From positions 496,001 through 560,000 of the forward strand of contig NZ_AP025460.1 in assembly GCF_024347315.1 (NCBI RefSeq): a stretch of DNA of 64,000 nt. The letters are read 5' to 3'. The DNA comes from Vibrio atlanticus (lineage in GTDB: Bacteria > Pseudomonadota > Gammaproteobacteria > Enterobacterales > Vibrionaceae). The notes beneath the pieces are model-generated. The model did no database searches. It was not told the DNA's origin and saw only the letters and a list, made by a program, of their open reading frames with translations. A program made the translations under genes and the position numbers. This document shows, in pieces, positions 29,439-38,272 of this stretch (position 1 is the stretch's first letter; every line of letters begins with the position of its first letter).

Positions 29439-29603
29439 TATAATCCTGCGACCTACCGTTACTGCGGGCCTCTAGCGATGAGTAAAATCACGTTATGCCA
29501 AGAGTTTTCCAACACTCGAAGGGGTGATGAATGGTAACTCTTAGACAGTGGGAATACGCGAGTATTCCTTAAGTGTAAATTTTTTAAATAGGTAATTATT
29601 AGC
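29439..29603 (+). promoter_or_regulatory. rplM promoter -10 and structured leader
   Basis: A perfect TATAAT at 29439-29444 (no clear -35) is followed by a leader of about 150 bases. It contains one stem of AAGAGTT/AACTCTT enclosing 29500-29542 and a hairpin GGAATAC-GCGA-GTATTCC at 29551-29568, just before the ribosome site TAGGTAAT. L13 is reported to repress its own operon in E. coli by binding the leader; this structure is a candidate for the same control here. Confidence 0.55.
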
Positions 29604-30032
29604 ATGAAAACTTTCGTTGCTAAACCAGAAACTGTAAAACGCGACTGGTATGTTGTAGACGCTGAAGGCAAAACTCTTGGCCGTCTAGCAAGTGAAATCG
29701 CTTCTCGCCTACGCGGCAAGCACAAAGCAGAATACACTCCTCACGTAGACACTGGTGATTACATCATCGTTGTTAACGCTGAGAAAGTTGCTGTAACTGG
29801 TAACAAAGCTAAGGGTAAGGTTTACTACCGTCACTCTGAGTTCCCAGGTGGTCTTAAAACTATCACTTTTGAAAAGCTAATTGCTAAGAAACCAGAAATG
29901 GTTCTTGAACTAGCAGTTAAAGGTATGCTTCCACGTGGTCCACTAGGCCGCGCGATGTACCGTAAGCTTAAAGTGTACGCTGGTACTGAGCACAACCATG
30001 TTGCTCAACAGCCACAAGTACTAGACATCTAA
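29604..30032 (+). CDS. rplM: 50S ribosomal protein L13
   Basis: A 142-residue protein matching bacterial L13 throughout: the N-terminus [19 protein letters not shown], the central [12 protein letters not shown], and the signature MLPRGPLGR near residue 115. It binds 23S rRNA early in large-subunit assembly. It forms an operon with rpsI 13 bp downstream. The codon use is strongly biased, as expected for a highly expressed gene. Confidence 0.98.
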   Translation: MKTFVAKPETVKRDWYVVDAEGKTLGRLASEIASRLRGKHKAEYTPHVDTGDYIIVVNAEKVAVTGNKAKGKVYYRHSEFPGGLKTITFEKLIAKKPEMVLELAVKGMLPRGPLGRAMYRKLKVYAGTEHNHVAQQPQVLDI

Positions 30033-30045
30033 GGGGATTAAGACA

Positions 30046-30438
30046 ATGGCAGAGAATCAATACTACGGCACTGGTCGTCGCAAAAGCTCAGCAGCTCGTG
30101 TTTTCATCAAACCAGGCTCTGGTGAGATCGTAATCAACAAGCGCAGCCTTGATGTTTACTTCGGTCGTCCAACTTCTCGTATGGTTGTTAAACAACCTCT
30201 TGAGCTAGTTGAACTAACTGAGAAACTTGACCTTTACATCACTGTTTCTGGTGGTGGTATTTCAGGTCAAGCTGGCGCAATCCGCCACGGTATCACTCGT
30301 GCTCTTATGGAATACGATGAAACTCTACGTCCTGCTCTACGTGCAGCTGGCTATGTTACGCGTGACGCTCGTTGCGTTGAACGTAAGAAAGTTGGTCTAC
30401 GTAAAGCACGTCGTAAACCTCAATTCTCTAAGCGTTAA
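30046..30438 (+). CDS. rpsI: 30S ribosomal protein S9
   Basis: A 130-residue protein with the S9 N-terminal [15 protein letters not shown] and the conserved [15 protein letters not shown]. The basic C-terminal tail ends KPQFSKR and reaches the P-site tRNA in the ribosome. It is cotranscribed with rplM, and an intrinsic terminator lies about 55 bp downstream. Confidence 0.98.
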   Translation: MAENQYYGTGRRKSSAARVFIKPGSGEIVINKRSLDVYFGRPTSRMVVKQPLELVELTEKLDLYITVSGGGISGQAGAIRHGITRALMEYDETLRPALRAAGYVTRDARCVERKKVGLRKARRKPQFSKR

Positions 30439-30492
30439 TTTTTCTTTACGAAAAAGTACACGCTCCCAGTTTTTCGACTGGAATTGTGGTTC

Positions 30493-30519
30493 AAAGCTCG
30501 GCTATATGCCGGGCTTTTT
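30493..30519 (+). terminator. Intrinsic terminator of rplM-rpsI
   Basis: A 10-bp stem (AAAGCTCGGC / GCCGGGCTTT, one T-G pair), a TATAT loop and T5. It is the first element in the 330-bp gap before petA. Confidence 0.9.
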
Positions 30520-30581
30520 GTTTTTATGCCCCCTCTAAACGCTTTCCCTCCCTCGTTTTATTTCCAAATTCTTATATTTTG

Positions 30582-30671
30582 AAAGCTTTTGTAACCCAAT
30601 GTGCGCTTTGCCTCATGATTGTTACAAAAAGGTAGCTTTATCTTGTCAAAAAGTAGGGTTTTATTTATCAT
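30582..30671 (+). promoter_or_regulatory. petABC upstream region: inverted repeat and candidate promoter
   Basis: A long imperfect inverted repeat (AAAGCTTTTGTAAC at 30582-30595 against GTTACAAAAAGGTAGCTTT at 30621-30639) stands just upstream of a good sigma-70-like pair, TTGTCA (30643) - 17 bases - TATCAT (30666). The rest of the 330-bp gap has only the rpsI terminator and AT-rich sequence. The repeat may be an operator or a transcript hairpin. Confidence 0.4.
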
Positions 30672-30768
30672 TTGCCGTCAATAAATAGAACTAAATACAT
30701 ATTTTGTTAGCCATGCTCTTTATTCGGAATTATTTCAATCCATAAGGAGCAAATGGGAGAATGTTTGG

Positions 30769-31359
30769 ATGAGCAACGCGCCTTTAAATAACGGTCGCAG
30801 GCGTTTCTTAACCGCAACAACAGCCGTTGTTGGTGGTTTAGGAGCAGCTGCTGTAGCCGTGCCTTTTATTAAATCATGGAACCCGAGTGCCAAGGCGAAA
30901 GCTGCAGGCGCACCGGTGGAAGTGGAAGTCAGTAAGTTAGAGCCGGGACAAATGGTTCGTGTCGAGTGGCAAGGTAAGCCTGTATGGGTTGTACGCCGTG
31001 CTGAATCGGTGCTAGAGAATCTAAAAGCGATCGGTGGTCAACTTCGTGACCCTCAATCTGAAGCTGAACAACAACCAGAATACGCGCAGAACGAGTTTCG
31101 TTCAATTAAGCCGGAATTCTTCGTTGCTGTTGGTTTCTGTACGCACTTAGGTTGTTCTCCAACTTACCTGCCAGATTCTTTTGCAGAACAAGTTCAGGGT
31201 GTTAAGTCTGGTTTCTTCTGTCCTTGCCATGGTTCAAAGTTTGATATGGCAGGTCGAGTATTCCAAGGCGTACCAGCTCCATTGAATCTTGTTGTACCAA
31301 AGCATATGTATTTGAGTGACACTAAGATCATGATCGGTGTGGACGAGGGAGACGCGTAA
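30769..31359 (+). CDS. petA: Ubiquinol-cytochrome c reductase iron-sulfur (Rieske) subunit
   Basis: A 196-residue Rieske protein. The N-terminus has a twin-arginine motif (GRRRFLTA) and a membrane anchor (about 18-35), so it is exported folded by Tat. The 2Fe-2S ligands lie in box 1, CTHLGC (124-129), and box 2, CPCHGS (151-156). In the cytochrome bc1 complex it passes electrons from quinol to cytochrome c1. An upstream ATG at 30753 is in another frame. The stop overlaps the petB start (TAATG). Confidence 0.96.
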   Translation: MSNAPLNNGRRRFLTATTAVVGGLGAAAVAVPFIKSWNPSAKAKAAGAPVEVEVSKLEPGQMVRVEWQGKPVWVVRRAESVLENLKAIGGQLRDPQSEAEQQPEYAQNEFRSIKPEFFVAVGFCTHLGCSPTYLPDSFAEQVQGVKSGFFCPCHGSKFDMAGRVFQGVPAPLNLVVPKHMYLSDTKIMIGVDEGDA

Positions 31360-32624
31360 TGCAAGGATTGCTTGATTGGGTAGAGAAACGTCTACCCGCG
31401 ATGAATGCTTACAAGAAGCATTTATCTGAATACCCAATGCCTAAGAACTTTAACTTTTGGTACCTTTTTGGTTCTTTAGCAATGTTAGTACTGGTTAACC
31501 AAATCCTTACGGGTATTTGGCTGACAATGAACTATGTACCGTCTGGTGAGGGCGCATTTGCTTCTGTTGAATACATCATGCGTGATGTGGAATACGGTTG
31601 GCTACTGCGTTACATGCACTCAACAGGTGCATCGGCATTCTTCGTTGTGATCTACCTGCATATGTTCCGTGGTCTAATCTACGGTTCTTACCAAAAGCCT
31701 CGTGAGTTACTTTGGATCTTCGGTATGTTGATCTTCTTAGTGCTTATGGCTGAGGCTTTCATGGGCTACCTACTACCATGGGGACAAATGTCTTACTGGG
31801 GTGCTCAGGTAATCATTTCTCTGTTTGGTGCGATCCCTGTTATAGGTGATGACCTAACGCTTTGGATCCGTGGTGACTACATCATCTCTGGTGCAACGCT
31901 GAACCGTTTCTTCGCACTGCACGTTATTGCTCTGCCAATTGTACTTCTGTTGCTTATCGTACTTCACGTACTAGCGCTGCACGAAGTGGGTTCGAACAAC
32001 CCAGACGGTATCGAAACCAAGCTTCCTAAAGGCACAATGGGCGACGACTACAAAACTCAGTTCCCATTCCACAAGGATTACACTAAGAAATACGACATCA
32101 TTGACTCTATTCCTTTCCACCCATACGGGACGGTAAAAGATATGGTTGGTGTTGCTGGTTTCCTATTCTTGTTCTGTTACGTGCTGTTCTTTAACCCAGA
32201 AATGGGTGGGTACTTCCTTGAGCCGCCTAACTTTGAAGCTGCAAACCCGCTGAAAACACCTGAGCATATTGCTCCAGTTTGGTACTTCACGCCGTTCTAC
32301 GCTGTACTTCGTGCTGTTCCAGATAAGCTGTTAGGTGTCGTTGCAATGGGCGCTTCAATTGTTGTGCTATTCCTACTGCCATGGTTCGACCGTTGTAAAG
32401 TGCGTTCTTACCGTTACCGTAGCAAACTGCATTTGATTAACATCATCCAATTCACAATAAGCTTTATTGCGCTTGGTGTACTTGGTGCGCTTCCAGCAAC
32501 GCCAACATACACGCTATTAGCTCAAATCTTTAGCTTAGGTTACTTCATGTTCTTCGTTCTGCTGTGGTTCTACAGTAAAAATGAAGCGACGAAACCATTA
32601 CCAGAAAGGGTGACATTCAAATGA
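31359..32624 (+). CDS. petB: Cytochrome b of the bc1 complex
   Basis: A 421-residue polytopic protein holding the two b hemes. Heme-ligand His pairs are visible in helix B (YMHSTGA and IYLHMFRG) and helix D (FFALHVIA and VLHVLALHE). The quinol-site motif is PVWY, the form common in beta- and gamma-proteobacteria, rather than PEWY. It oxidises and reduces quinone in the Q cycle across the inner membrane. It overlaps petA at its start and petC at its end (ATGA), indicating a tight operon. Confidence 0.96.
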   Translation: MQGLLDWVEKRLPAMNAYKKHLSEYPMPKNFNFWYLFGSLAMLVLVNQILTGIWLTMNYVPSGEGAFASVEYIMRDVEYGWLLRYMHSTGASAFFVVIYLHMFRGLIYGSYQKPRELLWIFGMLIFLVLMAEAFMGYLLPWGQMSYWGAQVIISLFGAIPVIGDDLTLWIRGDYIISGATLNRFFALHVIALPIVLLLLIVLHVLALHEVGSNNPDGIETKLPKGTMGDDYKTQFPFHKDYTKKYDIIDSIPFHPYGTVKDMVGVAGFLFLFCYVLFFNPEMGGYFLEPPNFEAANPLKTPEHIAPVWYFTPFYAVLRAVPDKLLGVVAMGASIVVLFLLPWFDRCKVRSYRYRSKLHLINIIQFTISFIALGVLGALPATPTYTLLAQIFSLGYFMFFVLLWFYSKNEATKPLPERVTFK

Positions 32625-33358
32625 AAAAGTGGATTGTAATTTTATTTGCTATGTTGCCGTCACTAGCGATGGCAGCGGGTGCAGGCGTACCATTAGACAA
32701 AGCAAACAATGATTTAACAGACAAAGCTTCATTGCAAAATGGCGCTAAGATGTTCATGAACTACTGTTTCGCTTGTCACTCAACGCAGTACCAACGTTAT
32801 GAACGTGTTGCGAATGATTTGGAGATTCCTTTAGACCTAATGAAGGAAAACCTGATCTTCGATCCTGAAGTGAAAATTGGTAGCTTGATGGTTAACGCTA
32901 TGCCTTCTGAGCAAGCTGCTAGTTGGTTTGGTGCTCCACCACCAGATCTAACATTGGTTGCTCGTGTTCGTGGCGCAGATTGGCTATACACGTACCTTCG
33001 TACTTTCTATGAAGATCCGTCTCGTCCATTTGGTGTGAACAACCTGGTTTTCCCAAGTGTTGGTATGCCGCATGTTCTTGAAGAGCTACAAGGTATCCCA
33101 ACGCCAATCTACGATACTCACATGGTCGATGGTGAGGAAGTTAAGGTTGTTGTTGGTACTGAAACGGATGGTTCTGGCGAATTAAGTGCTGGTGAATATG
33201 ACGAAGCAGTTCGTGACCTTGTTAACTTTTTGGTTTACTCGGGCGATCCTGTTCAACTTGAGCGTCATGCTATGGGTTGGTGGGTAATGGCCTTCTTAGT
33301 AATCTTCACTATCATCGTGATTTTGCTGAAGAAAGAGTATTGGCGTGATGTGCACTAA
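32621..33358 (+). CDS. petC: Cytochrome c1
   Basis: A 245-residue protein with a signal sequence (about 1-19), the heme c motif CFACH at residues 49-53, a Met ligand candidate in SVGMPHV, and a C-terminal membrane anchor (about 222-239) followed by the basic end KKEYWRDVH. It takes electrons from the Rieske centre and hands them to soluble cytochrome c. It is the last gene of petABC; a hairpin terminator follows at 33402. Confidence 0.96.
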   Translation: MKKWIVILFAMLPSLAMAAGAGVPLDKANNDLTDKASLQNGAKMFMNYCFACHSTQYQRYERVANDLEIPLDLMKENLIFDPEVKIGSLMVNAMPSEQAASWFGAPPPDLTLVARVRGADWLYTYLRTFYEDPSRPFGVNNLVFPSVGMPHVLEELQGIPTPIYDTHMVDGEEVKVVVGTETDGSGELSAGEYDEAVRDLVNFLVYSGDPVQLERHAMGWWVMAFLVIFTIIVILLKKEYWRDVH

Positions 33359-33361
33359 TTG

Positions 33362-33431
33362 TGCTATAATGCCGTGCTAATTCCCAAATTATGTTAATGT
33401 TCAATGGAGGCTTTAGGCCTCCATTGTTTTT
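33362..33431 (+). promoter_or_regulatory. Extended -10 promoter followed by a terminator hairpin before sspA
   Basis: TGCTATAAT (33362-33370) is a perfect extended -10 just after the petC stop. A perfect 10-bp stem (CAATGGAGGC / GCCTCCATTG, 33402-33426) with a T-rich tail follows, and sspA begins 24 bp later. The hairpin certainly looks able to end petABC transcripts; if the promoter drives sspA it also lies in the sspA leader. Confidence 0.6.
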
Positions 33432-33455
33432 ATTTAAAGTGTACTGGAGGGCTCC

Positions 33456-34091
33456 ATGGCTGTAGCTGCCAATAAACGTTCTGTAATGACTCTTTTCTCA
33501 AGTGCTTCTGATATGTATAGCCATCAGGTGCGCATTGTTCTTGCTGAAAAAGGCGTAAGTGTTGAAGTTGAGTTGGTTGATGAAAAAAATCTACCAGCAG
33601 AGCTTGTTGAACTGAACCCGTACAAATCAGTACCTACTCTTGTTGATCGTGAGCTTGCTCTATATGACTCTAAGATCATCATGGAATACCTAGATGAGCG
33701 TTTCCCTCATCCACCATTGATGCCTGTATACCCGGTTGCTCGTGGTAACAGTCGTCTAATGATGTACCGAATTGAGCGTAACTGGTATTCAGTTGCAGAG
33801 AAGATCGTTAAAGGCAATGCTGAAGAATCTGAAGCAGCTCGCGTGAAATTACGCAACGACCTACTAACTCTTGCTCCTATCTTCGCTGAGTATGAATACT
33901 TCATGAGCGAAGAGTTTAGCCTAATTGATTGTTACCTAGCTCCGCTACTGTGGCGTTTACCTGAGCTTGGTATCGAACTGATTGGTCCTGGTTCTAAAGA
34001 ACTTAAGATTTACATGAACCGCGTATTCGAACGTGATTCATTCCTAGCTTCTCTAACGGAAGCTGAGCGTGAGATGCGACTCGTTCGCTAA
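33456..34091 (+). CDS. sspA: Stringent starvation protein A
   Basis: A 211-residue GST-fold protein without glutathione transferase activity in its characterised relatives. The N-terminal thioredoxin-like part shows LFSSASDMYSHQVRIVLAEKG and the turn NPYKSVPTLVD; the C-terminal helical domain ends SLTEAEREMRLVR. SspA binds RNA polymerase, affects stationary-phase and acid-stress genes, and is used by some phages. sspB follows 6 bp downstream. Confidence 0.95.
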   Translation: MAVAANKRSVMTLFSSASDMYSHQVRIVLAEKGVSVEVELVDEKNLPAELVELNPYKSVPTLVDRELALYDSKIIMEYLDERFPHPPLMPVYPVARGNSRLMMYRIERNWYSVAEKIVKGNAEESEAARVKLRNDLLTLAPIFAEYEYFMSEEFSLIDCYLAPLLWRLPELGIELIGPGSKELKIYMNRVFERDSFLASLTEAEREMRLVR

Positions 34092-34097
34092 GCGTTT

Positions 34098-34592
34098 ATG
34101 GATATTTCAAATATGACTCCACGCCGACCATACATGCTTCGTGCATTTTATGAATGGCTGGTTGATAACGAACTGACTCCACACTTGGTTGTTGAAGCAA
34201 CATTGCCGGGCGTGAGAGTTCCAGACGAGTTTGTTCAAGATGGTCAGATCATTCTGAACATCGCGCCTCGTGCGGTTGGACAACTTGAACTGGGTAACGA
34301 AGCTGTGACGTTTAGTGCTCGCTTTAGTGGTCGTCCACACTCTGTGATCGTTCCGCTATACGCAGTACAGGCTATTTATGCTCGTGAGAATGGTGCTGGT
34401 ACCATGTTTGAACCTGAAGAGGCATACATGGACGCGTTTGAAGAAGGGATTGAAGAAAGTCCTTTTGAAGAACCAGAAAAAGGCCCATCTTTGAGTGTTG
34501 CAACAGCAGACGTAGATGCTGAAGAGTCTGACTCAGAACCTGAGCCATCTCGTCCAGCGAAAGGTCGCCCAAGTCTTCGTGTTATCAAATAG
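34098..34592 (+). CDS. sspB: ClpXP protease specificity-enhancing factor SspB
   Basis: A 164-residue adaptor. The N-terminal substrate-binding domain (about 5-110) includes TPRRPYMLRAFYEWLVDN and LPGVRVP; a long acidic linker (about 112-155) ends in the ClpX-binding tail SLRVIK. It delivers ssrA-tagged and other proteins to ClpXP. The ATG at 34098 gives the family N-terminus; a later ATG at 34113 would shorten it. It is cotranscribed with sspA and ends at a strong terminator. Confidence 0.95.
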   Translation: MDISNMTPRRPYMLRAFYEWLVDNELTPHLVVEATLPGVRVPDEFVQDGQIILNIAPRAVGQLELGNEAVTFSARFSGRPHSVIVPLYAVQAIYARENGAGTMFEPEEAYMDAFEEGIEESPFEEPEKGPSLSVATADVDAEESDSEPEPSRPAKGRPSLRVIK

Positions 34593-34622
34593 CGTTATTT
34601 TTTAGATAACTCCAAATACAAA

Positions 34623-34650
34623 AAAAAGCAGCGATTTATCGCTGCTTTTT
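34623..34650. terminator. Bidirectional terminator, sspB / dolP
   Basis: A perfect 12-bp stem (AAAAAGCAGCGA / TCGCTGCTTTTT) with a TTTA loop, with A and T runs on the two sides. It separates convergent sspB and dolP. Confidence 0.92.
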
Positions 34651-34700
34651 CTTTTTGTACTAACTGACTTTTATTAATCTGATTCATTTCGTTAGGCTTT

Positions 34701-34744
34701 ACCAACCAACCAACCAACCAACCAACCAACCAACCAACCAACCA
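34701..34744. repeat. ACCA tetranucleotide microsatellite, 11 copies
   Basis: Eleven perfect tandem copies of ACCA, followed by ACTAAC, in the gap between the sspB terminator and the dolP stop (34794). It is outside every gene and downstream of both neighbours, so copy-number slippage would not shift a reading frame. It could affect the 3' end of dolP transcripts. Confidence 0.95.
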
Positions 34745-34793
34745 ACTAACAAGCAGCTAAGCAACTAAGTTAGCTAAGTAAATTCAGAGGGCG

Positions 34794-35399
34794 TTAGTTT
34801 ACCGAATTGTCATCGTCACCATATTCAAACGCTCGAATCACCTGCTTCACACCAGAGATATTACGCGCAACTTCTGTCGCGATATCAGCGTGTTCTCGAG
34901 AAACTAATCCAAGCAGAAATACTTCTGAATCTTCAGTAATGACTTTGACTTTGATACCGTTAAGCTCAGACTTGGCAAGTAGGGCAGACTTCACTTTAGT
35001 GGTAATCCAACTGTCTTTGCTGATAGCACTAACAGACAGTGGCTCTTTCACTCGGATCTGGTTGTGTATACTTTCAACTCCCGTTACTGCTTTAGCTTGG
35101 CTTTCAAAAGCACGACTTTCAGCATCTGTCGTTGCTTGCCCCATCAGTACTACTGAACCACGGTAAGAGCTTGCTGTGACACTGACGTTGCCGCGAAATG
35201 GCGGTTTATTGGTCATAGCTGCAACTTCAAATTCGATATTGTTGTCGCTCCAAATCTCTTTGGTGGTTCGTGTATCTGTGACTAGATTTGCAGTAGTTGC
35301 TGCACCAGCAATGAAAAGACCAGCACAACCAGATAACGACAGTGTAAGTAGCGAAACACTAATCAGCTTAAGCAGCTTCATAGAAGTTAATGATTTCAT
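34794..35399 (-). CDS. dolP: Outer-membrane lipoprotein DolP (YraP), two BON domains
   Basis: A 201-residue lipoprotein. The signal peptide ends in the lipobox LSGC, and two BON domains follow (about 45-115 and 120-195). E. coli DolP binds anionic lipids at the division site, supports outer-membrane integrity and supports BAM function. GGAG eight bases before the ATG at 35399 supports this start. Last gene of the lpoA-yraN-diaA-dolP run. Confidence 0.92.
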   Translation of the reverse strand: MKSLTSMKLLKLISVSLLTLSLSGCAGLFIAGAATTANLVTDTRTTKEIWSDNNIEFEVAAMTNKPPFRGNVSVTASSYRGSVVLMGQATTDAESRAFESQAKAVTGVESIHNQIRVKEPLSVSAISKDSWITTKVKSALLAKSELNGIKVKVITEDSEVFLLGLVSREHADIATEVARNISGVKQVIRAFEYGDDDNSVN

Positions 35400-35415
35400 C
35401 GTGATGCTCCGTATA

Positions 35416-36006
35416 TCACTCTTCGTGAGCTGGGAAGAGTACTTGATCGATTAGGTCACATAAGCAGTGTAGTGTCACCATGTGTACTTCGTGGATACGT
35501 GCTGTACGGTGTGAGGGAATACGAATTTCTACATCGTGCTCACCAAGCAGGCCAGCCATTTCACCACCATCTTTACCAGTAAAGGCGATGATTGTCATAT
35601 CACGTGTTACCGCAGCTTCCATTGCTTTGATGATATTTTTACTGTTACCACTAGTAGATATAGCCAGTAAAATATCGCCAGTTTGACCAAACGCGCGCAC
35701 TTGCTTAGAGAAGATCTCTTCGTAGTGGTAGTCGTTTGCCACCGCCGTTAATGTGGTGTTATCAGCAGTGAGAGCCATTGCTGGAAGACTAGGGCGCTCG
35801 GTTTCAAAGCGATTAAGTAGGCAAGAGACAAATTGCTGAGCATTCGATGCCGAACCACCGTTACCACAACAAAGAATCTTGTTTCCGTTAAGCAGGGTTG
35901 CAACCATTGCTTGAGCGGCATGCGTGATTGCGTCTGGCAGAGCTTCTGCCGCCGCAATTTGGATTTGAATACTTTCTGTAAAACTTTCTTTGATGCTGTC
36001 TAGCAT
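35416..36006 (-). CDS. diaA: DnaA initiator-associating protein DiaA (SIS domain)
   Basis: A 196-residue phosphosugar-isomerase-like protein. The SIS domain shows [14 protein letters not shown] near residue 45 and ISTSGNSKN near residue 115, as in GmhA and DiaA. Its place in the lpoA-yraN-diaA-dolP run identifies it as DiaA rather than the heptose isomerase GmhA. DiaA tetramers bind DnaA and help it load at oriC. AAGGATAAAC precedes the ATG. Confidence 0.9.
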   Translation of the reverse strand: MLDSIKESFTESIQIQIAAAEALPDAITHAAQAMVATLLNGNKILCCGNGGSASNAQQFVSCLLNRFETERPSLPAMALTADNTTLTAVANDYHYEEIFSKQVRAFGQTGDILLAISTSGNSKNIIKAMEAAVTRDMTIIAFTGKDGGEMAGLLGEHDVEIRIPSHRTARIHEVHMVTLHCLCDLIDQVLFPAHEE

Positions 36007-36008
36007 GT

Positions 36009-36407
36009 TTATCCTTGGGTAATCGCGTTTTGAATCCAGTCGATAGTGTCATTCGGCCCTTCGATGGCAATGATATCAAACCTGTAATCTGTAGAGTGTA
36101 CCGACAAGCCTTGCTGCATAAGCCAAACATTGGCTGTTTTGAGTAGCTTTTGTGACTTGTTGGCTGTCACCATTTCAGCGGCATGTCCGTAGCGTGTTTG
36201 CTTGCGGTATTTTACCTCAGTAAACACAACCGTATTGTTATGGCGCATTATAAGATCAATTTCGCCACACTTTGCTATGAAGTTTTCTTCAATTAACGAT
36301 AAACCGTGGCGAACTAAATAATTCTTTGCCACGGTCTCGTATTTATCACCCACTTGTTTGTGGGTGATTGTTGGCTTGGATAGGAACTTACGGCTAAAAA
36401 GCCCCAT
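36009..36407 (-). CDS. yraN: UPF0102 family protein YraN
   Basis: A 132-residue protein with a restriction-endonuclease-like core: the motif CGEIDLIMR, then VVFTEVKYR (a D...ExK arrangement). Nuclease activity is suggested by fold only. The ATG at 36407 is chosen; the frame continues upstream to a GTG at 36440 inside lpoA. It overlaps the end of lpoA by 14 bp and lies 2 bp before diaA. Confidence 0.85.
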   Translation of the reverse strand: MGLFSRKFLSKPTITHKQVGDKYETVAKNYLVRHGLSLIEENFIAKCGEIDLIMRHNNTVVFTEVKYRKQTRYGHAAEMVTANKSQKLLKTANVWLMQQGLSVHSTDYRFDIIAIEGPNDTIDWIQNAITQG

Positions 36408-38211
36408 GCTCTGCCCAGCTGATTTCACGTTGAACAACACAGTTGTTGTCGATGGTTAATACGCCGGTTTCACCTGTAATGCTGTAATCTTGTACGGCTT
36501 TCATCTGTGGTAGTGCATCCATTAGATAGTATGCATCCATTCCTAGAGCTTGTAGACGCTTTTGGCTGTTCGAGTGTGAAGGCCATAGGTCATTAAGCGC
36601 TTTGTTAAGCTCGTTTTTGTTCTCGACCAATAGCGGGATATCGCTGTAGAAGACACCCGTTAGGTCTTCATATTGCTTGTCACCGCTGTTGCTGCGTGAG
36701 TTTGAAAACAGTGCAGGTTGGCTAGCATCAGGGTTAATTGCAACTTCAATGAAGGGCTTGATGAGTGTTAGCTCTGAGTTCTTAGCGACAATGTAGACAG
36801 AATCGATATCACGACGACTGCGTGGCTCTGTTTCTAGGTCTAAGTTAAGTAGCCCATCCATTTGAGCGATACGTTGTTGGCTCTCTTGTAAACCAAAAAT
36901 CTGATTCACATTACGCTGCAGTTGGCGTTTGTCAGAGAAGAAGCTGATTGCAACGTCGTTGTTGCTGTATTTCTGCCACTCTTCGTTAAATGCTTGCTTA
37001 ACGCGGTCACCTAAGCGTCCTTTGGGTGCAAGAATAAGTGGGTACTTATAGCCTTGTGCAAAAAGGTGTCTCGCAGCCTGAGCGACTTCTTGTTCTGGCG
37101 ATAAAGCGAGATAACAAATATTAGTATCTGGTTCTAGCTGAGTTGGAATATTAAGAGCTAATGCTGGAATCGAGTTTTCGTGGTTTTTCTGCGCTTGTTG
37201 AAGCTTGGTGATATTGCTCTTAATCAGAGGGCCAACGATGAAATCAACGTTATTCTCTTCCAGTTTCGCTTTAATTTCAGCGGCATTTTGTACGTTGGTA
37301 TCCATTACGGTCAACGTTGCATCTTCTTCACGCTCTTTGTCATTCATCATCGCAAAGATGAAACCATCACGCACAAGTTGTGCTTGCTTACCGTACTTAC
37401 CTGTTAGCGGCAGCAGCAGCGCAGTGCTGGTTGGTTTGCTGATCTCTAGTGCCAAGATGTCGGTGATCGCTTGAGGTGTATAAAGCGCTGCTGGGTGACG
37501 GGGGTTTTCAGCTAACCAATCAGCTAGGGTTTCCTGTAGGTTTGGAAGGTTCGAATTCAGCGTCTTCATGTAGATAGCCAGTTGCAACCAACCTGAAAGC
37601 ACATCTTCTGTCGGCGATGTTTTCAGTTCTAGAATCTCGTATTGAGAGTAGCTATTCAGGTTCTGCCAAATACGGTCGGCCGTTTGCTGTTGGCTTTCGT
37701 CGCTAGCGTCCAGATATTCAGAATAAAGGACTAATTCACGGCTCGCTTCGAAATACTCATTCTGTATTTCAGAAATGTTGGCGCGTAGCTCGTGATAATC
37801 TTTCCATTGCTCGTTCGGAAGCTTCCACCAAGGTTGAAAGTTCAGTTGGCTGTACGCTTGCTGTGGTTGCGAGTTATTCACCAGCAGTTGAGCGCGAGCT
37901 AGTTGCCATTCTGCTTGTTGAACTTCACTCAGCTCTTGTTTGGCTAAGCGTTTGATCAGCAGAGTCGCTTGATCGGTTTTTCCAGCTTGCACAGAAGCCT
38001 TAAGCGCCATGATTAACCAGTCGTTTTGTAGACTTCCTTTGCTACTATCCGCCTGCATCATGTAACTTTCAGTTGATTGCGCTGGATCTCGTGTAATATC
38101 AACACGCGTTGGTGCTTGAGGACCTGAAGAACAAGCCGCCAATGTAATTGCTAATGCAATTGGAGTGAGTAAGCGTGGTACACTGAGTCTCTTATGGTTC
38201 ATCGTTGCCAT
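36394..38211 (-). CDS. lpoA: Penicillin-binding protein activator LpoA
   Basis: A 605-residue outer-membrane lipoprotein. The signal peptide ends in LAAC (Cys about 27). An N-terminal helical TPR-like domain (about 35-255) is followed by a periplasmic-binding-protein-like C-terminal domain (about 258-600; LLLPLTGKYGKQA, LILAPKGRLGDRV). It reaches through the wall to activate PBP1A. ATG codons at 38211 and 38202 are both possible. It is divergent from rsmI, with only 61 bp between them. Confidence 0.92.
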   Translation of the reverse strand: MATMNHKRLSVPRLLTPIALAITLAACSSGPQAPTRVDITRDPAQSTESYMMQADSSKGSLQNDWLIMALKASVQAGKTDQATLLIKRLAKQELSEVQQAEWQLARAQLLVNNSQPQQAYSQLNFQPWWKLPNEQWKDYHELRANISEIQNEYFEASRELVLYSEYLDASDESQQQTADRIWQNLNSYSQYEILELKTSPTEDVLSGWLQLAIYMKTLNSNLPNLQETLADWLAENPRHPAALYTPQAITDILALEISKPTSTALLLPLTGKYGKQAQLVRDGFIFAMMNDKEREEDATLTVMDTNVQNAAEIKAKLEENNVDFIVGPLIKSNITKLQQAQKNHENSIPALALNIPTQLEPDTNICYLALSPEQEVAQAARHLFAQGYKYPLILAPKGRLGDRVKQAFNEEWQKYSNNDVAISFFSDKRQLQRNVNQIFGLQESQQRIAQMDGLLNLDLETEPRSRRDIDSVYIVAKNSELTLIKPFIEVAINPDASQPALFSNSRSNSGDKQYEDLTGVFYSDIPLLVENKNELNKALNDLWPSHSNSQKRLQALGMDAYYLMDALPQMKAVQDYSITGETGVLTIDNNCVVQREISWAEHGAF

Positions 38212-38272
38212 GAGTTCTTTAAATTCCGTATAAATTTGTATCTATATTAATCGTTGAAGTGATGGTAAACAA

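Noticed and set aside
30753..30768. An ATG 16 bp upstream of petA as its start
   Set aside because: It is out of frame with the Rieske sequence; the ATG at 30769 gives the proper twin-arginine N-terminus.
34701..34744. The ACCA tract as a phase-variation switch
   Set aside because: It is not inside a gene nor between promoter elements; it lies 3' of both neighbouring genes.
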